Source: Methanofollis sp.
GTDB taxonomy: Archaea > Halobacteriota > Methanomicrobia > Methanomicrobiales > Methanofollaceae
Assembly (NCBI RefSeq): GCF_028702905.1
Contig: NZ_JAQVNX010000001.1
Coordinates: 1-64,000 of the forward strand
Direction: 5' to 3'
Length of the DNA stretch: 64,000 nucleotides
Under the pieces are notes generated by a model. That model did not search any database and was not told the DNA's origin. It saw only the letters and a program-made list of their open reading frames with translations. Positions 36,449-45,300 of this stretch are shown here, in pieces. A program made the translations under genes and the position numbers. Positions within the stretch are counted from its first letter, which is position 1. Every line of letters starts with the position of its first letter.

Positions 36449-38344
36449 TCAGTCCTCCAGGGTCGAGACATCCCCGAGGTCCATGCCAAGTTCCTTTGCC
36501 CTGAGTACCCGCCGCATGATCTTGCCGCTCCGCGTCTTCGGGAGGGAGTCGACGAACTCGATCTCCGAGGGCATCGCGATCGGGCCGACTGTCATCCGCA
36601 CATGGTAGCGGAGGTCAGCCTTGAGACGGTCGCTCCTGGCATGCCCCTCTATGAGAATGACGAAGGCCTTGATCTGGTTCCCCTTCACCGGGTCGGGGAT
36701 GCCGATCACTGCCGCCTCGGCGACCGCGTCATGGGAGACGAGGGCCGACTCCACCTCGGCGGTGCCGATGTTGTGCCCGGCGACGATGATCAGGTCGTCG
36801 GCACGGCCGATGACCATGATGTTGCCGTCGTGTCCCTTCACCGCAAGGTCGGTGGCTGTATAGACCCGGTTGATGGTCGTCCAGTACTTCCGGTAGCGCT
36901 CGTCATTGTTGTAGACCGTCCTGAGCATTGCGGGCCAGGGCTCCAGGAGGACAAGGTAGCCGCCATTGCCGGGTTCGACAGGGTTGCCGTCGCGGTCCAC
37001 GACATCGGCGACGACACCCGGGATCGGCCGCCCTGCAAAACCCGGTCGCATCGGTTCGCCGACCATCGTCGTGATCATGTGCATCCCTGTCTCGGTCTGC
37101 CACCAGGTGTCCACGATCGGGCAGCGGTCCCTCCCGATGTGGCGGTAGAACCACTCGAAGGCCTCGGGGTTCAGGGGTTCGCCGACAGAGGCGAGGATGC
37201 GGAGGGAACTGAGGTCGTACCTGTCGGACCACTGCTCGCCGACCCGCATGAACATCCTGATCGCGGTCGGCGCCGTATAAAAGACCGTGATACCGTAGTT
37301 CTGGATGATCTTCCACCAGATGCCGGGGTCAGGATAGTCGGGCGTCGTCTCGGTGACAAAGACCGTGGACCCATTCAGGAGGGGACCGTAGACGACATAA
37401 CTGTGGCCGGTGATCCAGCCCGGATCGGCTGTGCACCAGTAGACGTCGTCCTCTTTGAGGTCGAGGACGTACTTCGTCGTGTACTGGGTGCCGACCGCGT
37501 AGCCGCCGCAGGTATGGATGATCCCCTTCGGGGTGCCTGTCGTCCCGCTCGTGTACAGGAGGAAAAGCGGATCTTCGGCGTCCATCACTTCGGGTTCGCA
37601 GACTGCGGGCTCGTTCTCCATCAGTTCGTCGAAGTCGAGTTCCATCTCTGAGTGGAGTTCGACCTTCGGGCGGTCGCGCCGCAGCACGACAACGGCCTCG
37701 ACGCTCGGGGCATTGACGACGGCCTCCTCGACGATGGACTTGAGCTGGATCGCCTTGCCCCGCCGCATGGAGACATCGGCCGTGACCACGACCTTCGAGC
37801 CCGAGTCGCGGATCCGCTGGTTGAGGGCGCCGACGCCGAACCCCCCGAAGACAACCGAGTGGACGGCCCCTATCCGTGCACAGGCAAGCATGGCGACGAT
37901 CTGTTCGGGGACGACGGGCATGTAGATGCAGACCCGGTCCCCTTTCCTGACGCCGATCTTTTTTAAGGCGTTGGCAAAGCGGCAGACAGCCCTGAGGAGC
38001 TGGCTGTAGGTGTACACCTTCTCCTCCCCCTCTTCCCCCCTCCAGAAGACGGCGACCTTGTTGGCCCGCCCGTCCCGCACATGGCGGTCGAGACAGTTGT
38101 GGGTGATGTTGAGTTTCCCGCTCAGGAACCACTTCGCATAGGGGAAGTCCCAGTCCATGACGCGGTCGAACGGCTCAAACCATTCGATCTCTGCCGCGCG
38201 AGTCCTCCAGAACCCCTCGGGATCCTCAAGGTACTTCTGGTACGCCGCCCTGTAATCTCCGATCCATGATCTCTCCCTGTACGAGGGGTCAGGTTCATAA
38301 TATCGCGGCGCCTCCAGGGGCACAGCAAAATCCTGCTCTGTCAT
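36449..38344 (-). CDS. acs: Acetyl-CoA synthetase (AMP-forming)
   Basis: Acs activates acetate to acetyl-CoA through acetyl-AMP. The 631-residue protein shows the adenylation motifs YTSGTTGTPKGI, WWQTETG and DLAVKGHDGNIMVIGRADD, and the C-terminal catalytic lysine in KTRSGKIMRRVL. The start at 38344 is set by a perfect GGAGGTGA ribosome site 2 nt before the ATG; the longer frame to 38443 adds unconserved residues. It diverges from the fused ADP-forming enzyme at 38833. In a formate/H2 methanogen it would serve acetate assimilation. Confidence 0.94.
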   Translation of the reverse strand: MTEQDFAVPLEAPRYYEPDPSYRERSWIGDYRAAYQKYLEDPEGFWRTRAAEIEWFEPFDRVMDWDFPYAKWFLSGKLNITHNCLDRHVRDGRANKVAVFWRGEEGEEKVYTYSQLLRAVCRFANALKKIGVRKGDRVCIYMPVVPEQIVAMLACARIGAVHSVVFGGFGVGALNQRIRDSGSKVVVTADVSMRRGKAIQLKSIVEEAVVNAPSVEAVVVLRRDRPKVELHSEMELDFDELMENEPAVCEPEVMDAEDPLFLLYTSGTTGTPKGIIHTCGGYAVGTQYTTKYVLDLKEDDVYWCTADPGWITGHSYVVYGPLLNGSTVFVTETTPDYPDPGIWWKIIQNYGITVFYTAPTAIRMFMRVGEQWSDRYDLSSLRILASVGEPLNPEAFEWFYRHIGRDRCPIVDTWWQTETGMHMITTMVGEPMRPGFAGRPIPGVVADVVDRDGNPVEPGNGGYLVLLEPWPAMLRTVYNNDERYRKYWTTINRVYTATDLAVKGHDGNIMVIGRADDLIIVAGHNIGTAEVESALVSHDAVAEAAVIGIPDPVKGNQIKAFVILIEGHARSDRLKADLRYHVRMTVGPIAMPSEIEFVDSLPKTRSGKIMRRVLRAKELGMDLGDVSTLED

Positions 38345-38832
38345 GCTCACCTCCGATTTTACATGATCGAATGTGATGGTTTTATTAAATATTTTGTGGT
38401 TCAAAGAATTTTTCGGTTTTTCAGGAAACGGAGTTAGATACATGGGAATTGAAGCGCGCCGGGAAAACTACATGATCGTCAGTGATAGATCGCGCATCGC
38501 CCATGTGAGACGCAGTTTTTAAAAAAATCCCGGAATTGCACGAAATCTGCCCTGCATATACCCTGAACCCCCTCTCAGGGATGCCAGAATTATCGACGAT
38601 CGCCGACACTCGCTTCCACAAATTCAAAAAGGTCTTAAAGGGGAGACTCCGACACTATGGTATCAACTCAATACATATTTCACACCTGCACATGAACGGA
38701 ATATGAACGAGTTCGGAACCGCCAATCCCCCATCCGAAACAGTATATGCTTTATCAGGATCATAGAGGAGCGTGCGGTTCGGACGCAATTCCCGCTGTTG
38801 GGAACAATTCCCACCCAGAAGAGAGGAAGTTT
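38345..38832. promoter_or_regulatory. Divergent acs/acd intergenic region
   Basis: The gap holds an AT-rich promoter for acs (minus-strand AATATTTAATAAAA near 38383-38396) and a TATA-like GTATATGCTT at 38740-38749 for the ADP-forming synthetase, with a leader of ~60 nt. In that leader TTCCC (38789-38793), GGGAA (38800-38804) and TTCCC (38808-38812) can pair in two alternative hairpins. No gene is seen. Confidence 0.4.
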
Positions 38833-40896
38833 ATGGCAAAAAGAATGCTCAGCGAGGCAGAGGGGTACGAACTCCTCCAGAAGTACGGCGTCCCGACCCC
38901 CCGCTTCAAGATTGTAACCAGTCCTGAAGAGGCCTCCAAAGCGGCGTCGGCCTGCGGATACCCGGTCGTCATGAAGATCATCTCCCCCCAGATCGTGCAC
39001 AAGAGCGATGCGGGCGGCGTGGTTGTTGGGATCTCATGTGCAGACGAGGCTAAGAAGGCCTTTACGAAGATTGTCGAGTCGGCGAAGGAATATAACCCTG
39101 ACGCCGAGATCAAGGGCGTCATCGTCGAGGAGATGGCAAAACCCGGCCTCGAACTGATCCTCGGCGGCAAGACCGACCCGGCCTTCGGCAAGGTGATCAC
39201 CTTCGGCATGGGCGGGACACTCGTCGAACTCATGAAGGACGTCACCCTCCGCATCATCCCTGTTCAAGAGTGCGAGATCAGGTCGATGATCCATGAGATC
39301 AAGGCCTATCCCCTCATCAGCGGCTACCGCGGCATGAAGCCGAAGGATGAGGAGGCCCTGGTGACGATCATCAGCGGCGTCGCACGGTTCTTCGAAGAGA
39401 ACCCGCAGGTGGTGGAGTTCGACATCAACCCCCTGAGGCTCTATGAGTCGGGCGCCTGCGCCGTGGACGCGAGAGTCATCATCGACGACGAGTACCGCCC
39501 GCAGGTGAGGACGGAACGCACCCCTGTCCCGCCCGAATACTTCACCCCACGGTCGGTCGCGGTCATCGGAGCCTCCTCAGAACCGACAAAGATGGGCTTT
39601 GCCGTCCTCCACAACCTCCTCCACTTCCCCGGCCAGATATACCCGGTGAACAACAAGCGCACCGAGGTGCAGGGGCTCAAGGCCTACCCGACGGTGACGT
39701 CGATCCCGAACCCGGTCGACCTCGCCGTGATCACCGTCCCTGCCGTCCAGGTGCCAAAGGTGATGCAGGAGTGCGGCGAGAAGGGTATCCCCCTCGTCGT
39801 GGTCATCACCGCCGGTTTCAAGGAGACCGGGCCTGAGGGCAAGGTGCTCGAAGACCGGATGCTCGATATCGCACGCTCATACAATATCCGGATCATCGGG
39901 CCGAACTGCCTTGGCATGATCATCCCGCCGCGGGGCCTGGACACCACCTATGTACACGAGTCGCCGAACCCCGGTTCGGTCGCCTTCATCTCGCAGTCCG
40001 GCGCCATCATCAACACTGTCGTGGACTGGAGCCTCAAGCAGGACATCGGTTTCTCGGCGGTCTTCTCGGTGGGCAACCAGGCCGACCTCGACTTCCTCGA
40101 CTACCTGACATTTGTCGGGCAGGACAAGAGTACACGGTCGATCATTCTCTACATCGAGCAGCTCCCTGACGGACGGGAGTTCATGGAGATCGTGCGCGAG
40201 GTGGCGAAGAAGAAGCCGGTCGTTGCGATCAAGTCGGGCTCCTCGCAGAAGGGGCAGAAGGCGGCGTCCTCCCACACGGGTTCACTCTCGGGCTCGTATG
40301 AAGTGTACATGGAGGCCTTCAGGGAGGCGGGCGTGATCCCGGTCAGGGCACTCAGGGGCGCCTTCGAGGTTGCCGAACTCTGCTCCTCGCCAAACGGCTA
40401 CCCCAGGGGACGGCGGGCGATCGTCATCACCAATGCCGGCGGTTTCGCCGTTCTCTCCTCGGACTATGCCGAGATGTACGGCGTCGACCTTATCGAACTC
40501 CCGCCCGCGATCCTGGAAGAACTCAACCAGATCCTCCCTGACTACTGGAGCCATGCCAACCCCCTCGACCTCCTCGGCGACGCCTCGGAGAAGCGTTTCG
40601 AGCAGGTCTTCGACATCCTGGCGCGGCACTCCGACCTCTGGGACATCGCCTTCGTGATCGGATTCCCGAACCTTGTCCTGGACTCGGCCGACTTTGCGAA
40701 GCAGATCATCTCCTTCACCGGCAAGACGAACAACCTCGTCGTCGGCACCCTCCTCGGCGGCGAGTGCATGGACGCGGGCAAGAAGATCCTCAAGGAGAAC
40801 AACATCCCCAACTTCGACGAACTCGAACAGACCTTCAAGGTCGTCGGCCGCGTTGTCTGGCAGCGCTGCCGGGCACGGTCGATCGGTCTGCCGTAA
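38833..40896 (+). CDS. Acetate-CoA ligase (ADP-forming), fused beta-alpha
   Basis: The 687-residue protein fuses an ATP-grasp beta part (about 1-215; KYGVPTPRF, GYPVVMKIISPQIVHKSDAG, VEFDINPLRLY) to the CoA-binding alpha part (RSVAVIGASSEPTKMGFAVL, IGPNCLGMI) and a catalytic-histidine domain with SSHTGSLSGSYEVY. It reversibly makes acetate and ATP from acetyl-CoA and ADP. The order beta-alpha is opposite to the more common alpha-beta fusion. The start ATG at 38833 follows GAGAGGAAG. It diverges from the AMP-forming acs, an unusual pairing that could allow both acetate use and energy recovery. Confidence 0.92.
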   Translation: MAKRMLSEAEGYELLQKYGVPTPRFKIVTSPEEASKAASACGYPVVMKIISPQIVHKSDAGGVVVGISCADEAKKAFTKIVESAKEYNPDAEIKGVIVEEMAKPGLELILGGKTDPAFGKVITFGMGGTLVELMKDVTLRIIPVQECEIRSMIHEIKAYPLISGYRGMKPKDEEALVTIISGVARFFEENPQVVEFDINPLRLYESGACAVDARVIIDDEYRPQVRTERTPVPPEYFTPRSVAVIGASSEPTKMGFAVLHNLLHFPGQIYPVNNKRTEVQGLKAYPTVTSIPNPVDLAVITVPAVQVPKVMQECGEKGIPLVVVITAGFKETGPEGKVLEDRMLDIARSYNIRIIGPNCLGMIIPPRGLDTTYVHESPNPGSVAFISQSGAIINTVVDWSLKQDIGFSAVFSVGNQADLDFLDYLTFVGQDKSTRSIILYIEQLPDGREFMEIVREVAKKKPVVAIKSGSSQKGQKAASSHTGSLSGSYEVYMEAFREAGVIPVRALRGAFEVAELCSSPNGYPRGRRAIVITNAGGFAVLSSDYAEMYGVDLIELPPAILEELNQILPDYWSHANPLDLLGDASEKRFEQVFDILARHSDLWDIAFVIGFPNLVLDSADFAKQIISFTGKTNNLVVGTLLGGECMDAGKKILKENNIPNFDELEQTFKVVGRVVWQRCRARSIGLP

Positions 40897-40920
40897 TATT
40901 TTCTTTTTTCTGGAGTGGCA

Positions 40921-41120
40921 GGATGGGGGGCGCTGTCCCCCCCTCTCGAAACCCTTCAGTCTGTGGCACATCGTAGGTTTTCGGGGGACGAGCGATAGCG
41001 AGTTCGAGAACACAGGGAATTGAAGATTCCCGGTGAAGGAAGATCTTCGATCTTCCGTGAATCTTGATTTTCGAGTAGTCCCCCCGTCTGTGCCTTGGGG
41101 AAAGGCGGTCGATCGATGCT
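40921..41120. repeat. Inverted modular hairpin repeat
   Basis: A GC hairpin (GGGGGGCGCTGTCCCCCC, 40925-40942) precedes an inverted hairpin module: ACGAGCGATAGCGAGTTCGA at 40988-41007, then stems GGGAAT/ATTCCC (41015-41031) and GGAAGATC/GATCTTCC (41038-41056), then TTTTCGAGTAGTCCCCC. It corresponds to the + strand modules at 34370 and 53457 read backwards. No gene lies here. Confidence 0.6.
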
Positions 41121-41248
41121 CCCCTCCGCAGAACCCCCCCTCTTTTTTCCGCGACCTCTCGCCCGGGTACCGTTCAGAAGATGACCACCCCGGCACGGGG
41201 AGCACATACTATTATCACCGCGAAGGATCATGTAGCGGCGGGATAGAA

Positions 41249-41509
41249 ATGGAAAGCAGCAGGTTGTATGTCGGAAACCTGACATATTCGGTAACCGAAG
41301 AAGATTTGAAAGACCTCTTCTCCAGCTACGGAGATGTAAAAAGCGTTAAAATTATTGGAGACAAGGGGTTCGGGTTCGTCGAGATGAGTACAAAGGAGGA
41401 GGCCGAGAAGGCAAGGGACGCCACGAATGGGACAGAATTCGTCGGCCGCACCTTACGGGTGGAAGAAGCACAGCCACCCCGTCCCAGAAGGGAATACCCG
41501 AGGTACTAG
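41249..41509 (+). CDS. RRM-domain RNA-binding protein
   Basis: The 86-residue protein is a single RNA recognition motif: RNP2 RLYVGNL at residues 5-11 and RNP1 KGFGFVEMS near 37-45, then a basic, proline-rich tail RPRREYPRY. It would bind single-stranded RNA, perhaps as a chaperone for cold or stress, as proposed for similar small RRM proteins of bacteria; RRMs are uncommon in archaea. I chose the ATG at 41249 because the RRM fold begins five residues later. It is monocistronic. Confidence 0.88.
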   Translation: MESSRLYVGNLTYSVTEEDLKDLFSSYGDVKSVKIIGDKGFGFVEMSTKEEAEKARDATNGTEFVGRTLRVEEAQPPRPRREYPRY

Positions 41510-41547
41510 GGTTTTTCCCTCAGACCCCTTTTGAACGGGAAGGCTAT

Positions 41548-42174
41548 TCAGGCATTTTTACGAAAAATACCGGAGGTGTTTTTCATGCCGACCTCTCCTT
41601 CCCCGAGGTCCCGGGTAAGGAGAGCGTCGAGATCGGCCCCGGCCTCCGTCCTGATCAGGACAAACCGTTTGCTCACCGATGCGGTGGCCGCCGCCGCCTT
41701 CTTCATCGCGAGGATGATCACCCTGACAGCGTCCTCCGTGCCGCCGTCCTTCCACCCCCCCCTGATGGAAACGAGGGCAATATCCTGCGCGATCCGGTTC
41801 CCGAGGACGACGAAAGTGCTGCCCGTACCTTTTCCGGTCAGCCTGCCGCACGATCCTTCAAACTCGGCAAGGACGTACCGCCCTGCCGTGACATAGAGCC
41901 TCCGTGCCCTGACCGTCCCGCCCATGGTCTCCCTCACCTCGCCGACAAGGACACCGTCCTGCTCTCTCACCTTCTCCCGGCCGTCCCTGACGACGACGCC
42001 CACGCCAAGCGCCTCGGCCCGCCTGTACAGGTCGTCGTCGGTTACGAGGTCGCCACCATACAGTTCTTTTTCCAGGGCCAGGACGGCGGTCTCGTCGTCC
42101 CAGAAAAAGATCTCCCGCATGTCGCCTGCCATCACGGCGCCTTTCGACCCGACAAAAGCAATCACAAGACTCAT
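41548..42174 (-). CDS. DUF2121 family protein
   Basis: The 208-residue protein begins MSLVIAFVGSKGAVMAGDMR, as in the archaeal DUF2121 family found in methanogens, which resembles a proteasome-like N-terminal fold. Later segments such as RARRLYVTAGRYVLAEFEG and GSTFVVLGNRIAQDIALV are strand-rich. No function is established. I chose the ATG at 42174 directly before the conserved block; in-frame ATGs at 42216/42213 would add 13-14 residues. It diverges from the giant PAS kinase. Confidence 0.75.
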   Translation of the reverse strand: MSLVIAFVGSKGAVMAGDMREIFFWDDETAVLALEKELYGGDLVTDDDLYRRAEALGVGVVVRDGREKVREQDGVLVGEVRETMGGTVRARRLYVTAGRYVLAEFEGSCGRLTGKGTGSTFVVLGNRIAQDIALVSIRGGWKDGGTEDAVRVIILAMKKAAAATASVSKRFVLIRTEAGADLDALLTRDLGEGEVGMKNTSGIFRKNA

Positions 42175-42329
42175 CGCACCAACCCCGCCGACAGGTGCTG
42201 ATCCTTCAGGCATCATGAAACTATGCCGGAAAGAGACCGGGACAATAGAACCGCAGCGGCGTGCTCCGTTATCGGCAGACTGATATAGGGGACTGGAGAT
42301 AGTGACCGCCAGACACAAACCAAGCACAC

Positions 42330-45300
42330 ATGTATTCTGTTCTCTACGTTGACGACGAACCGGCGCTCCTTGATATCGGTAGACTCTTCCTTGAGCGGTC
42401 GGGACATCTCTCCGTCGACACCGCACTCTCGGCCGCAGAGGCGATCGCCATGATGCAGGCCGGGAAATATGACGGCGTCATTGCTGACTACCAGATGCCC
42501 GGAATGGACGGCATTGAACTCCTCAAACATATACGCACCCATTTCGGCGAACTCCCCTTCATCCTCTTCACCGGCAGGGGCAGGGAAGAGGTGGTGATCG
42601 AGGCCCTGAACAGCGGGGCAGATTTTTATCTCCAGAAAGGGGGGGATCCGGTCTCCCAGTTTGCCGAACTGGAGCACAAGATCAAACTGGCCATCGAGCG
42701 GAAACAGACGCGGGACGAACTCGCGGAGTCCAGACGGCGGATGGCTGACGTGATCAATTTCCTCCCCGACGCCACCTTCGCCATCGACCTCGACGGGACG
42801 GTGATCGCCTGGAACAGGGCGATGGAGGAGATGACCGGCGTCCGGAGCGAAGAGATCCTTGGGAAGGGAGACTTCGAGTACGGCATCCCCTTTTACGGGG
42901 AGAGACGGCCCGTCCTGATCGACCTTGTCCTGAAGGAAGGCGAGGATATTGAGACGAAATATCCCCGCGTCGTACAGAGCGGCACCAAACTTATCTCCGA
43001 ATTTTTCCTTCCCCACCTCTATGACGGAAGAGGGGCCTATCTCTGGTTCATCGCGTCCCCGCTGTACGATACAAAGGGGAACGTCACAGGTGCGATCGAG
43101 TCTATCAGGGATGTTACCGAGCGGAAAAAAGCGGAGGAAGAAACAGAGGCGGCACACCAGAAACTCCTCGACATCGTCGATTTCCTCCCTGACGCCACCT
43201 TCGTCATCGACCGCGGCGGCAGGGTCATCGCATGGAACCGCGCCATCGAAGAGATGACCGGGGCACGGAAGGAGGAGATGCTCGGGAAGGGGGACCACGC
43301 ATATGCCGTCCCCTTCTACGGGAAAGCGATATCCGGCCTGATCGATCTTGTCATGAAACCAGAAGCGGAACCTGAGGTGCAGTACGAGATGTTCAGGCGC
43401 GAAGGCGACACGGTTGTCGCCGAGATGACCATCCCCTCCCTGAACAGGGGACGCGGGGCCTCCCTGTGTGGGAAGGCCTCTCCTCTCTATGACAGTCGAG
43501 GAGAGATCATCGGGGCGATCGAATCCCTCAGGGACATTACCGGCTACAAACAGGCAGAATCCGCCCGCCTGCATGCGATCGCACGAGGGTCCCCGATCCC
43601 CCAGTTTGTGATCGACAGAAACCACCGTGTCGTGTACTGGAACGGGGCGCTGGAAGCGTACAGCGGCATCAAGACCGGAGATATTGTCGGCACGAACGAG
43701 CACTGGCGGGCATTTTACCCGAGAGAACGACCGTGCCTTGCAGACCTGCTCATCGACGGCGAAGGCGAGGAGAGCATGATCGCCAGGTGGTATAAGGGGA
43801 AGTACGCACCGTCAGGTCTCGTCAGAGGCGCCTACGAGGCGACCGACTTCTTTCCCACCCTGGGTGAGGACGGGACATGGCTGTATTTCACCGCCGCCCT
43901 GATCAGGGATGAAGAAGGAGAGGTTATCGGTGCGGTGGAGACTCTCGAAGACGTCACCGAGCGGAAACAGGCAGAGGAAAGGATACGGATCTTCCAGCGT
44001 TTTACCGAAGCGTCAGGGCAGGGTCTCGGGATGGCGACGCTGGACGGCAGCATCACCTATGCCAATCCCACGCTCTGCCGGTTGCTTGGAATGGCGAAAC
44101 CGGTGGAGATCCAGGACACGTTTTTCTTCAGGTACTACTCCCCCGAGATCGCGGAGAGGCTGGAGAAAGAGATCATTCCCGCCGTTCTCGAAGAGGGGCA
44201 GTGGGTGGGCGAGCTTACTCTCGTCAACGCGCAGGGAGAACATATCCCGACTATTGAAAACTTCTTTGTGATACCCGACGATTTCGGAAGGCCTCTCTAC
44301 CTTGCCGACGTCATCACCGACATCTCCGGGCTCAAGAAGGCCGAGGAAGCGCTGAAGGCGTCTGAAGACAGGTACCGGACACTCTTCGAGAACAGCGGCA
44401 GTCCCCTGATCATCGTCGAGGAGGACACCACGATCTCCCTCGTCAACAGGGAGTTCGAGAAGATCAGCGGCTGTACGAAGGAAGACGTGGAAGACAGGAT
44501 GAGATGGACGGACTTTGTCGCGGACCCGGCAGAACTGGAGAGACTGATGGAGTATCACCGCCTGCGCTGGACTGAGTCTGAGTCTGCTCCACGGGTCTTC
44601 GAGTGCCATCTCTGCGACAGGTACGGGACTGTCAGGAACGTGCTCGTCACCGCTGCGATGATGCCGGGGGCACGCCAGAGCATTGTGGCTATCGTGGATA
44701 TCACCGAGCGGAAAAAGGCCGAGGAGGCACGTCATCTTGCCGACCTGATCCATTCCATGCCGGATGCGATCTTCGCCGTCGACCGTGACGGGAAGGTGAT
44801 CGCCTGGAACAGAGCGATCGAGGAGATGACCGGCGTTGCGGCCGCCGAGATCATCGGGAAGGGGGAGTATGCATATGCGGTCCCGTTCTTCGGGGACAAA
44901 AGACCTCTCCTGCTCGACCTCGTCTCCGCTCCCGCAGGGGAACTGGAGAGGCGTGGGTATACACGGATTGCACGGTCCGGTGATTTCCTCATTGCCGAGA
45001 GCGCCGACGCACGGCCACAGGGAAGGGAGGTGATCCTGCAGGCGTTTGCCGCCCCACTGTACGACGAATCAGGGGAAAATATCGGCGCAATCGAGGGGAT
45101 CCACGACATCACCGACCTCAGGCATGCGGAACAGGCATTGCAGGAGAGCGAGATCAAGTACAGGTCGCTCTTTGAATATGCCAATGACGCGATCATTCTC
45201 ATCCTGGACGACCGGATCACCGACTGCAACCCCCGGGCCCTGGAGATGTTCGGGTGTACCCGGGACGAGTTTGTCGGCAGTGCTCTCTCTGTTTTTTCAC

